A stretch of 64,000 bases of DNA, taken from assembly GCA_014529385.2 (NCBI GenBank), contig CM043948.1, forward strand, positions 78,931,291 through 78,995,290. The letters run 5' to 3'. This stretch comes from Adiantum capillus-veneris (taxonomy: Eukaryota; Streptophyta; Polypodiopsida; Polypodiales; Pteridaceae). Made by a program: the position numbers and the translations under genes. This document shows positions 23,216 through 34,840 of this stretch, piece by piece (the first letter of the stretch is position 1; every line of letters starts with the position of its first letter). The notes under the pieces were generated by a model. That model was not told the origin of the DNA. It saw only the letters and a program-made list of their open reading frames with translations, and made no database searches.

Positions 23216-24780
23216 TCATGCGAGACGCTTCAAGCATCGTCGCGGCATTGAGGTAGTTAAAAATAAGAAACAATCTAGTGTGATCATAATGGGCAAGAAA
23301 AACTTTTTCCATCTCTGCGATCTCAGAAGTTTTTGAAAGGTTGAAACCTCGGCATCTGCAGCTTTTTTTACCTGATTGAGAATCTCCTTCATAGTAACTT
23401 TGAAACTAAAGGCTAGAGGGATATCAGAGTAGGAGAATGAATGGCCAAAGTTAGCATTATTCCTTTCTTTCCAAATGTGGTGTAGAAAGAACCCTTTGAT
23501 ATAGGTCCACAGTGGAACATCACTGAAAGTACATTCCACAAGGAAAATGGATCTCCAATCGAGTTTGTCCCTTTCAGCCCTAAAAACATTTTGTAGCTGA
23601 AAAATAAAGTGGGAGTTGTATTTACAATGAATGAGCATGTGATTAAAGATTCTTCAACTTCCTTGCATCTGGGAAAAATGCCATCAGCAATTCCTGGCTT
23701 TTTTGCTTTAGGTGACCTGTCTAGAGGCCTTGATGAACTATCAGCCACATCAAACAACTGTGCATAATGTTGAGGGGGTATGCCCAAATGCATTTGAAAC
23801 TATAACAGATTGCTTTTAGACCATGTTAAAGCCCATATGAAGTTAAGGTTTTTAACTAGACTGGAATTCATTGTCTGTTGAGGATCAAAATTCTGGTAAA
23901 TGTGAACACATATCTGAGCCAATGAGACTGAGTGGCCCTTAAAGCAACCCTGTAGCCTTGATTGGAAACTGGCACATCTTGAAAGGACAAGCTAAGTACC
24001 AGCTTGACAAATGTGTAGCAATTATGAGCTTTTCTGGTTAGAGTAGGATTTCCTTTGACATCAGCTTTGCCAAACCAAATTGATTCCTGCAAGCAGAATT
24101 GAATTTAGCAGAGCCAGCTAGCTCGAGAATTCCATTTTTGTTTTAGCAACTTCCATGCTTTCCAGAACCTGTAAGAAATAACAGAACCTCTAGGGACGAA
24201 ATCCACATTAGAAGTTAGCAATCCTTGGAAAGATAAACCAGTGCAAGCTCTGTATCCTTGAATGTAAAAAGACTGAGTATTTCTTTTGAGAAGAATTGCC
24301 CAAAAATATTTAGAATCTTTTGCCCTCTTTATCCATTTGCTTTAGCTTATTAAAAAGCTTTTGAACATCCAAGATTCCCAGACCACCTTGACCTTTAGGA
24401 CTGCAGCATACCTGCCAAGAAACTTTTGGAGTTCTATCCCAAAGGAATGTCCTTGAAAGGGAGAATTGGTATTGAGCAGGAGACCAACAGGATAAGAGAA
24501 ATACCAAAGAAGACAACATATAATGGTTAAGTACAAAGACCCTTGAAGATAAAGTGGGCTTATGATTCTGCCACAAGTAAATCTTTTTCCTATATTTCTC
24601 CAGCACCCACTCCCATCTCTGGTTGAGAGATACCTTAAAGCCCATAGGAATTCCAAGTATTCTAAAAATGAGCCCATATTTAAGCGGTTTACATCCTGCT
24701 TCACTCATGATGTTTGGACAAGGCCCCTTGGAACCTTTGTAGTTTGTTTTTTCATAGTTGATGATTGATCCACTAGCAAG
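23216..24780 (-). pseudogene. LINE (L1-type) ORF2 C-terminal fragment
   Basis: Minus-strand non-LTR retrotransposon remnant. Near 24770 it reads LASGSIINYEKTN, the end of the reverse transcriptase palm. ILGIPMGFKVSLNQRWEWVL follows, then a SSRVFVLNHYMLSSL segment, FLWDRTPKVSWQVCCSPKGQ and GGLGILDVQKL. These are the standard motifs downstream of plant LINE polymerase. At 24092-23868 the frame SIWFGKADVKGN continues. At 23793-23413 a partial zinc-binding RT-terminal domain is visible (CKEVEES...TCSF). The C-terminal FFLHHIWKERNNANFG box follows at 23550-23450. Frameshifts separate the pieces. The fragment lies between the promoter of the minus-strand peptide gene and another LINE copy at 24.8-25.5 kb. 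Confidence 0.85.
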
Positions 24781-24839
24781 ACAGAAAGTGTTAAGGCAAG
24801 ATCATAAAATTTCTATTGGCTGCTGGGTGTTTCTCACCA

Positions 24840-25480
24840 GTGCACGAGTTCTTCCTTTTTACAATGACTTCCCTGCTCTCTTGGACAATCTTTGTGAAGC
24901 TAGCTATTAAGAGGTCATTTCAGATATGCGACGATTCTTGGCCTTCCAAACTGGGTGAGAGTAGCAGAATCTAACAAGTTGTGTATATATTAGAACCACT
25001 TGGCTTTTCACTACCTTCCCTCTTAATCGTTCTTGAAAAATCGTGTCATCCAGGTCGTTTGAATCCATTTGTGCATCTTGCTTACCAACCTCTAATCACC
25101 AGACACTTCTTGAATAAGTGAGGGGCTCCTCAGTTGTTATTTTGCACCATGAGTACCTATTTGATCCAATACCTCCGGCTTGAATTTTGATGCTCATCGA
25201 CAAATTCTCCCATAGCACCTTCCACAAAAAAAAAAAGAACCTTCCCAAAGAAAGAGGCCACTGTGGAATCTAGATGTTATTTTTTATCATCACCCATCTC
25301 AGTTCTGGCCATTGCCACCCATCTCGATTCAAGCCATAGGCTTGCTTTGTTGCTTGTTAAGGGGAGAGAAACCATCACACTCAATCATTAGATTGAGTTA
25401 TATATCCTTGGTTTGTGGTTTATAGAAATGTCTGCTCTTGGGCCACGAGAGAAAGATAGAGATAGAGATCTATTGACCTC
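24840..25480 (-). pseudogene. Second LINE fragment, homologous to 34.5-34.8 kb
   Basis: The minus-strand part at 25465-25130 matches the plus-strand sequence 34545-34830 closely. Shared words include ATAGAAATGT.TGCTCTTGGGCCA, CCACAGTGGCCTCT and GTGGAAGGTGCTATGGG. In translation it gives HLDSTVAS and, after one insertion, the tryptophan-rich segment before the zinc domain of a LINE polymerase. An 11-base A run is inserted near 25229. The sequence from 24840 to 25130 is less clear. It lies just left of the 25572 LTR and has the same orientation relative to the peptide gene as the right-hand copy. Confidence 0.65.
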
Positions 25481-25571
25481 CTTTCTTCTTCACCTTGATT
25501 GTTGATCGCTAGGTCAACAACACAACATAACTCAAGTTTCGTACCAAAGTCTTATCTTTGTGAGTTATGAA

Positions 25572-26454
25572 ATGTTGCGGATTATGACTATAAACGTCAT
25601 TTGTAATGAGTAGTTATTCTAGTTTCAGAAGCCGGGGTGCAATGGCACTTCCAGATTGTAAATACAAAGCCATTTGACCCTTTCAACCCCATTTTTGGTT
25701 AAACCTAAGGTAGCCTTAGTATATAAGGTACCTAGGTCATTTTGTAAAGGAGACTTTAATCATAATCAAAACTTTAGCGCTGCCGTCTACTGTGTGTGAG
25801 AGAGAAAGAGAGTGAGTGTGAGCTTTATCCTCTAGCTACGCCCGGCTCGCTCAACACATTGGAGATCCGACTGCACCATTTCTATAGGCTCGAGGAGAGC
25901 TACGCGACAACGCCAAGCATTCCACGCAAGACAAAGCGCACACGCCAATGCATCTACGAGCTATTTGTGGCCGTAAGTGTATCAACCAATGTCTGTTTTC
26001 TGCGTGCTAGTAGTCTATAGAATCTTGGTGACATAAGCTACGCATAGGTACTCATAAATTTTAGTTTCGGGCACGTTCAAAATTCTGCTCTGTCATCCTA
26101 CGCGTTTTCCGCAGATGGGTTTAGAGTGAGGGTTTTGAGTGTAGAAGCTTAGGGACAGGTGTATCCTAGTGAGGGGATGGTGTTCCTTAAGTTTCGTATG
26201 AATCTGGCATGATTAGGTGAGTTACCTTCCGTATGTGTGTATGTGGCTATGTGGTGTAGTTGAGAGCAGTGAGGTTCTTGATTGTGGTATAGTTGGCCTT
26301 CCAGAGTGTTGTATGTGTAGGATGGTCTCAGCCTGACAAGCTAAAGAGATTTCTTCTGTGTGCCTATTGTGTCATCTGTGTCCTTGATTGACATTATGTT
26401 GATCTAGGTAGTGTTTGCATGCACTTCATGGGTGTGTGAGTCGCTCCCGCAACA
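25572..26454 (+). mobile_element. 5' LTR of a Ty3-like element (883 bp)
   Basis: Begins TGTTGCGG and ends CCGCAACA, a perfect 8-base terminal inverted repeat, and is followed one base later by a tRNA-Asp-type primer site. A TATA box (TATATAAG) lies at 25720. U3 is therefore short (about 150 bp) and R-U5 long. The first 18 bases align with the start of the LTR at 49507 (minus), showing that the two elements are related. No downstream LTR copy is present in the window. Confidence 0.85.
25720..25727 (+). promoter_or_regulatory. LTR TATA box
   Basis: TATATAAG about 150 bases inside the LTR, on the element's sense strand. Confidence 0.65.
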
Positions 26455-26455
26455 T

Positions 26456-26473
26456 TGGCGCCGCTGCCGGGGA
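26456..26473 (+). promoter_or_regulatory. Primer-binding site, tRNA-Asp type
   Basis: TGGCGCCGCTGCCGGGGA differs at one base from the complement of the 3' 18 bases of plant tRNA-Asp. This primer is used by several plant Ty3/gypsy lineages of the Tat group. Confidence 0.85.
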
Positions 26474-28853
26474 CACAAGGACCTAAGTAGGTTTCCTACT
26501 AACACTCGTGTGATGGTTTCTTGATTTAGTTTCGGCTAAAGAAAGCATTTTTCTTAAGTGGATCCGGAAGATGATATTCCGCGATCAAGTGGATAGCCAG
26601 GAAGCGTGTGTCTTACCGAGGGTGTGCGACTAGATAGGTTTAGTTAGGATCTGTGGATTAGAGTAGTTGTTGGTGGTCGAGTTATTTGTGAGGTGATAAA
26701 AGCATTTACTAGTCCGTGTGTGGCAGAAGCGTTTTTCTACTCATAGATGCAAAACCCCATATGATTTGTAGGAGTAGCTTTAGGAAAGTGATCCAATTCT
26801 GATCTAGAGCTATTCAACACTGAATTATTTCCTAAAGTGCTTGATTGCATTTGAAATCACGGAAAAGTGTGCTTTTGAGGGTAAAAATGCATTAAACAAG
26901 CTTTTGTGGATATTTTTGTATGACTGACTGATGCTGTGCATATAAAAGAGCATTTACAAGGGTTCTGTGAAGAAAACCTGCAATTCTGTAAACATAGACA
27001 ATCTACGCGTAGGATGTCTCAAAGGGGTTCTGGAGACCAAATTTGAAAATTTTGACTGCACCAGTGTGTTCAGAAGGGGGGGTTTACCCTAAGTACACAT
27101 TGAAACTAGAGTTTTGACCAACTCTTGACACCCAAAAGACCAAAGACGGAGTGTCAAAAACGCGAAAACAAGAAACTTAAGATTCTGAGCACAATTTTGA
27201 TATATTGAGTGACTGTAAGGGGTTTCACCTCATTTGGGTGAGAAAATTGGGTTCAAAGCAAACTTTAGCACTTTTGACTGAAAAAAAGGCAAGAACAGCT
27301 AAAATTTGGGACTTTTGAAATCCAAACCAAAATCTAAGCATACCACTGGGTTACTGACATCAAGGGGAAGCTGTGGGACAAGTTTGGGGTCAAACAGGCC
27401 AAAAAGACATCCTATGCGTAGGATGTCTTTTGTGTGATTTTGGACTCTAAACAAAATTCTGAGCATACCACAGTGATCAGCACCTTGAGGAGAGTCTGTG
27501 GTTCAAATTTGGGTTCATTTTGAGCAAAAAGACATCCTACGCGTAGGATGTCTACTGCATGATTCTGAGACCAAAATTCTCCTGTGGACATAACATGTTG
27601 TCATGTAGCCTTAGATAAGCCTCCTAGGCAAATTTGGTCGAATTTAGAATTGATTTGACTTGGGAATTCATCAGAACAGACATCAGGCTTTTGGAACAGA
27701 TTCTTAATCATTTGACCAACCTATAGGTGTCAGAATCAAAAAGTCAAAATAGCTGCTGTGAGTTTAGCACATCAAGGCGAAGCTACAGTGCAAGTTTGAG
27801 CTGAAACAGAGCAAAAAGACATCCTACGCGTAGGATGTCTCCAGGGTCATAAAGTGGTCAAAATTCTAATGTATCCATATAGGGAGGTTCTAAGTGTCTC
27901 AAGGATTCAGATCTTTTTTCAAAAGTGAATTTGGACCTTGTTTGGCCTATTTACCAAGCAAAGACAAGAATTGTCAGACATCCTACTCTTGGAGTGCACT
28001 AGCTAGAAGCTTATGCAGCCCAAATCTTGACCTATTGGCATCCAAATTCAATTTTGAGTATACCATTGGGTTGCTGAGCACTAGGAGAATCTTGGGATCG
28101 AGTTTGGACAAAATCTAAGCAGTTAGACATCCTACGTGTAGGATGTCTCCAACTTGATTTAGGACTCCAAACCAACCTATGAGCACACCACTGTGATCAA
28201 CACATCAAGGAGAAGTTGGGGTCAAAATTTCAAGTCATTCTGAGCAAAAAGACATCCTACGCGTAGGATGTCGCAAGGCCATTTTTAGGTCCAAATGAGA
28301 TTTTGAGCATACCATTGTGTTGCCGGACTTAAGGGGAGTCTCTGGACCAAATTTTGTTAAATTCTGAGCATATAGACATCCTACGCGTAGGATGTCTCTA
28401 GGCCAGTTTTAGGGTCCAACTGAAATTTTGACCATACAGAAGTGTTCGCAGTGTCACATAGATCCCAAATCTTCTTTTGAAATTGAATTTGGACTCATTT
28501 TGACCATTCTAAACTGCATTTCACTGTTTTGGCCATAACTTTCACAAACCGTATCGGATCGGAAAAGTTTTTATATCAAAACGTAGCCTGAGACCGGCTC
28601 TATAGATCTTAGAGCACAACATGAACTAAATGATGCCAACGGCAACCATTTAGTTCAATTTTGAAAAAAAAAACGTTCTTTGAGGCCTCAAAATTCATCC
28701 GCAAGTTAGGGGTGTCTAAAAGCGACAATTTGCGAGAATTGTGACGAAACGGTTGGGGTTTTGGACATAGTTTCGACTTTCTCTAACCAAAGAACTTGAA
28801 AAAAGTGGACTAAGTCTACTTGAACCAAGCAAAAGCTCTTAAGCCCAGAAATC
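26474..28853 (+). other. 2.4-kb leader built of diverged tandem repeats
   Basis: The leader between primer site and first ORF contains no convincing gene. Its second half consists of diverged units of about 125 bases. They share phrases such as CTGAGCATACCACTG, CACCTTGAGGAGAGTCTGTG / CATCAAGGGGAAGCTGTGGG, and AAATTTGGGTCA. Most units end in a self-complementary 24-base block, listed separately. Length and layout resemble the long untranslated or repeat-bearing regions of Ogre/Tat-type elements. Confidence 0.75.
26996..28397 (+). repeat. Array of eight palindromes, core ACATCCTACGCGTAGGATGT
   Basis: Eight 24-base sites start at 26996, 27405, 27530, 27817, 27976, 28125, 28250 and 28374. The last three steps, and the step from 27405 to 27530, are 124-125 or 149 bases. 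Sites 27530, 27817 and 28374 are perfect 24-base palindromes (AGACAT...ATGTCT around CCTACGCGTAGG). Site 28250 has one end mismatch. Sites 27405 and 28125 each carry one C-to-T change in a CG of the core. Site 26996 has two changes in the left arm. Site 27976 keeps only the left arm. The flanking sequence between sites is more diverged than the sites. Confidence 0.92.
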
Positions 28854-29186
28854 ATGTCTACCCTAAATTCAAACGCAGCTTACACAGGCTTGGAGATCCC
28901 GACGATAGAGGAATATTCTCCCACAATGGATCTTCCAAACTTGCAATTGATAAAGATACATCTTGTTGAGAGAGTTTGGATGATTGGTCATGAGAGTGAA
29001 GGACTATATGGATACATTGACGACAATGAGGTCAATCTTTATAGGTGCTCAGATCCATACCTAGAAGAGATAACGTATTACAAGCTCTTATATGTCTACA
29101 CATACGGAGTCGACTGTCAATGGAGATCTATAGTTGTCGACAAGTATGGACGAGAATACAGAGTTGTAGAAAGCACAAATCCATAG
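28854..29186 (+). CDS. Small ORF upstream of gag (conserved in two elements)
   Basis: ORF of 110 residues that starts at the first ATG after the palindromic leader and ends with TAG, 24 bases before the next in-frame ATG of the gag frame. It aligns with the 123-residue ORF at 46183-45812 of the related element. Shared blocks are EGLY, YRCSDPY / YKCVEPY, K-LY--TY and VVDKYGREY, with stops at nearly the same place. I see no known domain, no signal peptide and no membrane segment, and the composition is that of a soluble globular protein. Ogre elements also carry an extra ORF of unknown function before gag. The TAG could alternatively be a read-through or mutated codon joining it to gag, since the frame is the same. 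Confidence 0.7.
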   Translation: MSTLNSNAAYTGLEIPTIEEYSPTMDLPNLQLIKIHLVERVWMIGHESEGLYGYIDDNEVNLYRCSDPYLEEITYYKLLYVYTYGVDCQWRSIVVDKYGREYRVVESTNP

Positions 29187-29210
29187 ACTGTACTAGAAAG
29201 AGGTGGATAT

Positions 29211-31344
29211 TTGGTCAATGAAGGACCTCAAATGCCTCCACCAAACACGAGAATTCCTTTAGGAATTCCAAGAAGAGAGCCACCAGGATTCCCCTCAAGA
29301 GCGATAACGAGAGAAGGATTGGGAGAGTCTCTGGTTAGACTTGTAGACAATCAACGAGTTAGACCATCCCAAGTCCAGAAATGGGTAAACAGAAAATACT
29401 CTGGAGATAAAGATCCGAGAGATCACGTAACGGCTTTTAGAAGAGCCATTAGAGCAGAGGAAGTTTCAGATTTTGCGACACATTTTGCGGGATTTGGATT
29501 GACTCTAAAAGATGATGCAGCTACATGGTTTGACTCGGTGGAAAAATGGGATTTTGAGACCCTAGATGATCTGTTGGAGGAGTTTATTGAAGAATTCTCG
29601 CCAAAAGGCATTGCTCACAACACGGTCACAAATCCATAGATTCAAACAGAAAGAGGATGAATCAGTACGCAAAGCATCATTACGGCTCAAGAGATATGTT
29701 AAGCTTTGTCCGAGAGCAGAATTACCTACGCAAGCACGACTGATGCTGATCTTTATCCAGGGAATGAGACATGCGGACCTTCAGAAGGATCTGCATATGA
29801 TAAGGAGGATGACGCTAAACGAGTTGATCAAAGAAGCTCTTTATCTAGTGGATAGCTGTGAGGTATACATAGAAAAGGACTTAAAGAGTCAAGGAGATGA
29901 CACATCCTCTCAGCACAGTGTTTCACAGATAAGTGAGTCAATTGCCAAGCCAACGGCACATATTGATCGAGAAAAGCTTATCGACGACTTGGCCAGGAGG
30001 TTGATTCCTCTTGTAAGGTCTGATTCGGCAGAGCTGAACTGGTGTGAAATTGAGAGAAAATGGACGAAAAATACGGGGGAAGAGATCTATTATAGCATGG
30101 AAAATGCTAGGGAGAGGTATGTACAACCTGTTCCAGAAGCACCTACTCCACCTAGATACATTACGGAGAATGCGCCACGACCAGTAGGAGTTTTAAGGCC
30201 ACAGCTTGTCTTAGGACAACAACCTCCGCTGCCAGGTGCTAGAATGCTGGTAGACATGAGATACATGCCAATGATGGAAGCATCAAATAAACCAACGCCA
30301 GTACCAGCTACAATGTGGTATAGCAACCAAAGTGAGTACTACCCTTCGGAGCAACAAAATGTGAGAGAAACACATGGAGTGGTGAGGCCGGTACAACCTC
30401 CACCTCCTGGGTTTCAGTCGAAAGAAAGAAGGTATAAAATGGACGAAAGGACATTGCAATTCATTGCAAATAGCGGCTTATCTAGGTCAAAGCTTGCTTA
30501 TAGCCAAGAGGAAATGCTAAAAGAATCTCCTCAACCAGAGACAGATTGTCACAAAAGTCATGACAACCACTTGGTCAAACAATGTCCTCATACGGAGATC
30601 ACTGAAGTAAATGCCTATTGTCTTGAGTGTGGCATCACTCACTTGATCCCCGATTGCCCGAAAAACCCAAACCAAATCACGAAAATCACGACAAATGTAT
30701 TAGGGATTGTTCAGCTCCCTAGTAGCTCAGAAAATGAAAATGTTGTACCAGTTCAAGTAGTTACGAGAGCACAAGCTCAAAAGAAAGCTGATGAGAATCC
30801 AGAGACAAAGAACACGGAAAGTGACATGAGTCCAAAGAAAGATGATGGACCAAAGACAGACGCACCTAGTCAGAAAACCAAGAGCAAACAAAAAAGTTAG
30901 AAAGCTAGAAAGACTAGGATGAAAGCACGCAGGGAAAGAGAGAAAAAATCCCTAGCTGAGAAGCTTACCGAAGCTGAGGAGAAGATAAAACAACATGAGG
31001 AAAAGGAGGCACCTTCTCTTACACAGATGGTTACACCTCTAGAAGAACCATCCACAGATGAGAAACCGAGAAGTGCTGGTTCAGGAGGATCTGTGTTGGC
31101 AGAGAAGGTTAATGAGACATTAGATGCCCTCTTGAAAGCCTATGATGTGAGGCTCAAAAACAACCAAACCCAAGAACACAGGTGGATGACATATCCCTAT
31201 GCGGAACTAGAAAAGCAAAGGTTTGAAATGTGCCAGAAAATGATTCAAACAGCCCAAGCTTTACTAGAACCACCAGCTGCAAAACCTGAGGATGTGATCC
31301 GTGTCATGCCTACACAAGTAATCACTACAAAAAAAAGCCTATAA
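29211..31344 (+). pseudogene. Gag of the Ty3-like element, frameshifted
   Basis: The first frame (29211-29639) has a proline-rich start and the capsid-type Retrotrans_gag domain (VQKWVNRKYSGDKDPRDHVT, then FGLTLKDDAATWFDSVEKW, then LLEEFIEEFSPKG). At about 29620 the reading shifts by one base. The frame from about 29636 continues the same domain (HRFKQKEDESVRKASLRLKR, then RMTLNELIKEALYLVDSC). It then has a long linker with LGQQPPLPGARMLVDMRYMP (similar to the 44.9-kb Gag), a zinc knuckle CLECGITHLIPDC, and VVTRAQAQKK. An in-frame TAG at 30898 precedes a final segment with a charged coiled coil (about 30919-31010) ending at 31344. No protease or polymerase follows, so the copy is truncated or non-autonomous. 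Confidence 0.85.
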
Positions 31345-33785
31345 CGTGGGTTCAATAGGAGGGATTATTTTATTCTATATTTTATCAAATTTTCACATAT
31401 AGAAGGGTGTCAAAAAAAAAGATCTTGCAAAAAAAAATTAGAGACTGAAAAAAAAAGGGTTTGTTTTATTGGTGAAAAAATCATAGCTTAGGGGTTTTAT
31501 ATAGACTCCTTGAATGCACATCATGTATAGGTTTTACATGCAGTGACCCCCTCAAGCCTTTATCTTGGAATACAGTGAGAACCGATAGAATGAGGACGTA
31601 CTCTATGAGCTAGATAAGATTTAGAAGTGTAAGGTGTCAACATAGAGTTAGGTAGAGAAGATCAAATAGCTCATTAGAAATTTGCACAAACCCATATTGG
31701 AGAAACTCATGAGAGTCTGGCTTTTAAGTGGATCTAGGAACAAGAAGTCGAGAGAGTAGTAATACCATGCTCCCATAGGGAAATTCAACGACTTAGTGAA
31801 AAGGGCTCTTAGACTAGAATGGCATGCCAAGAAGTTGAAGGGACAAAAAGGTAAATCCACCTAAAGTTCTAATGAATATTTTTCAAGAGACTCATAACCA
31901 AACTCCAAATTGTCTAATGACAATCATTCTGAAGATGCATCAAAAACCAGAAAGAAAGGGTCTTGGAAAAGGAAGATCAATGAAGTATCTAAAAAAATAT
32001 TTGAGATCTCAAAGACTAGACCTTCAATCAAAAAGGTGGAAACTTGATGTATAAGATGTAAATCAAATTGGAATTGAAGTGATGAATGCTTCCAATGTAC
32101 TTATTGCAAAGCATGCGATCATGTGTGGAAGAACTATAAGATAACAATACACCATTTCAAGCAAGGGAAAGGTTTATTGATGATGAAATTGACCCCAACG
32201 ATGAGCCAAACAAGTAAGAGAAAGTGGCCAAGAACCCTAATAATGAAGCCAGTACCAGTGGTATGGATGGGAGACACACACACCACACTCCTATGGTTAG
32301 AGGAAAACTAATTTACAAGAAGAAATTTCAGATGTTAATGGGCTCTTTTCAACACAATGTCCTAAAAATGCAAAACATGAAGTGACCGAGGGGAAGTTGG
32401 TAGAGCTAGTACTAGTGCATGAGATCACTAGGAGCTATGGCATTGTCATCAAATAAATCCTAAAGGATTCAATCACTCGATTAAAGTAGAGTAAAAAGAA
32501 CCAACTATGGGAGAGACAAAGGGCAATCAATTGAAGGTTAAAGGGAACGCCAAATAAGTGGACAAATGGCAGTAGAAAAAGGTATTGGATACTCAAATCA
32601 CGAAAGATCTAGAACGAAGGAAGCCAGGGAGACTAGAGTTCTTAGAATCTAGGACCATTCAAAGGCTTTTGCAAAAGTAGCTCAGTAGTCTAGAAAATGA
32701 AACTCCCAACCCCTGGTTCTAAAAAGACAACTAAAATTCTACCTAGTTTTGATAAGACAAATCCAAAGAAGGAAGTTTTGCAAGTTAGAGCTGACTTAGA
32801 GAATGATGATAAAAAATATCTAGATAGAGAAAATATTTAGAAAGAAAAATCTAATTTCTCACCAAAGGATTCATCATCAAGCACATCAAGAACAACACAA
32901 GCATGAACCTGTGAGGATAGTGCCATGCATGACAATTAATTCATAGAAGGCATATTGTACATTCCAAACTTAAGTTTTGAAAATGAGTAGGATGAAATCT
33001 ATGTAACCATATGTGAAAGGATCTAGCAGCTCAATATCAAACTATAAGATCCCCGACTTTTGGGTCTCTTTTAAAAATTAAAAAATAGATTTTAATGTCC
33101 ACTTCTTAAATTTTTGGTTTAGAATGCTCATTTGACAGTATTAAATGGGTTTAAAAGGAAAACCAAGGTCGTTTCCATGTTATAGAAGGTCAAATGGACG
33201 TCTGATTTTAATTTATTTTTATCTTTTTAAAATCTTTTTCATGCTTTTCATGCTTTTTGGTGTTTTTTTTTAACATAAAAAACAGGGCTATATCCTTAAT
33301 CTACGAGTTTCGAGGATGCTATGGTTTAGTTTTGTAAAAATATGTCTTTTGAGCGCTTTTCACGCTATTTTTAGCTTTTTATGATTTTGGGTGCTTACTC
33401 GATAAAAAGCAAGTTCAGTTTTTTTGTTTAAGTGGACAAGGAAAACCCATGGTTTAAATTTAATAATTACTATTTGTAAAAAAAATTATGCTATTTATGA
33501 CTTTTCGCGCTTTTCAGTGTTTTTGAAAAGCAATGTGCTTTTAAGGATGATATAAACTTTAAAACAATATTTTTAGTCATCATTGGGTAAAAACCTGACC
33601 ATATGGGAATTTTTATGAGAATTCTTTTAATAAAAAAGCGTCATTATAAAAGTGTTGGGACAGAGTGAAAGAGATATAATTACACCGGGGCATCACAATG
33701 CAACCTAGTGCAGTTATGGTCTCATTAGTTGTTGGGATCTGTTCCAATTTATCAAAATTTAAGAGAAAGAGGTGAGAGTTGATCA
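31345..33785 (+). other. Decayed sequence after gag, no firm gene
   Basis: Shifted plus-strand frames suggest old Gag-like material. Examples are RLEWHAKKLKGQKG near 31820-31850 and a Cys-rich run CFQCTYCKACDHVWKNY near 32090-32140. From 33060 to 33680 the sequence is AT-rich with repeated words such as GCGCTTTTCACGCT and GCTTTT, without coding potential. No LTR matching 25572-26454 was found here. Confidence 0.45.
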
Positions 33786-33789
33786 CCAA

Positions 33790-34840
33790 AAGCTATGCCA
33801 TGTTTTTAGAAAATACTTGAGCCTTTTTCCAAAACTTGGAATCCATTTCTATCAGAAGAGGGGGCTCCCTGTTTGCCTTGGGGAACACTCCAGACCGATA
33901 GAAAACGTATAAATTTGTCCCTAGGGACAAATGGGAATTTGTCTCTAGACTGATGGAGCAAGGTTGTATTGGGATCTTCAACCTTGCTATTCATGCAAAG
34001 GCTGAGTGTGCCAAGTTTGTGGTCTCAATTGCAAAGCAAGACCAAGCATGGGACATTATGACAAGGGATATGATTGACAAGGCAAAGCTCTTCTCTCAAG
34101 GTGGCCAATGGAAAGAGTTAGAGGTACATGACAAATTGCTAGCTCCTCGATGGTCCAACTTGAGCCTAGGTGGCACAACGGGTGAGCTGGTATGAAATTG
34201 TACTACTAGAGCAACAAAGACACAAGAATGGGGAGAGATAACTAGATATTTTCAAAACTCCATAACACATTGTTCCCCTTCGCTCTCCAGAACAAGAAGT
34301 AAATTATTATTGAACCCATTTTGGAGAGAACTTGCCAAAAAGGTCAATAACAAAGGACTTGGACGATTGGCCCATTTTTGAGACAACAACAACTAGAGGT
34401 GAAAAGAAACAGACCAACTAACTACCCGCTCTTATCTCAATGGTACTGAAAGACTGCTAATCAACAAAACTCTAGAATTGTTGGACAATTGCGTGATGTC
34501 TACTATCTACGAGTCTAATTTTGAGTGGAAAGCTTGGCGGTGGCCCAAGAGCAAACATTTCTATAATCTGCAAAGTGAGGATATATACATCACTCTGATG
34601 ATCAAGAGGGATTGGTTCTCCCCCCCTCAACAAGAAACGGAGGAAGAAATGTCATGAATTGAAATAGGTGGCGATAGCAAATAGCATCTTGATTCCACAG
34701 TGGCCTCTCTGGTTGAAGGTTTTGTGTGGAAGGTGCTATGGGGGGGGCTTTGTCGACGGCCACCAAAATTCAAGCGAGAGGTATTAGATCAGAACTCGGG
34801 GTGCAAGTGCACTTTGTACACACATTTTGTTAAAAGTTGG
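33790..34840 (+). pseudogene. LINE (L1-type) ORF2 fragment upstream of peptide gene
   Basis: Plus-strand LINE remnant. The open frame 33953-34195 reads EQGCIGIFNLAIHAKAE, the G-G-x-G-I-x-N-L block that follows the polymerase in plant LINEs, then DQAWDIMTRDMIDKAKLF. Further frames give the tryptophan-rich region (WKAWRWPKSKHFYNLQSE, then KRDWFSPPQQETEEEM, then HLDSTVASLVEGFVWKVLWG). The last 300 bases match the minus-strand fragment at 25.1-25.5 kb. The fragment ends about 200 bases before the duplicated promoter block of the plus-strand peptide gene. Confidence 0.8.

Noticed and set aside
26996-28397. Evenly spaced palindromic repeats look superficially like a CRISPR array.
   Set aside because: The spacers are diverged copies of each other, spacing is 124-409 bases, there are no cas genes, and the array is the leader of a plant retrotransposon.
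26474-28853. Short ORFs inside the palindromic leader (for example 27894-28118) as upstream genes.
   Set aside because: They are not shared between repeat units or with the related leader and have no motif.
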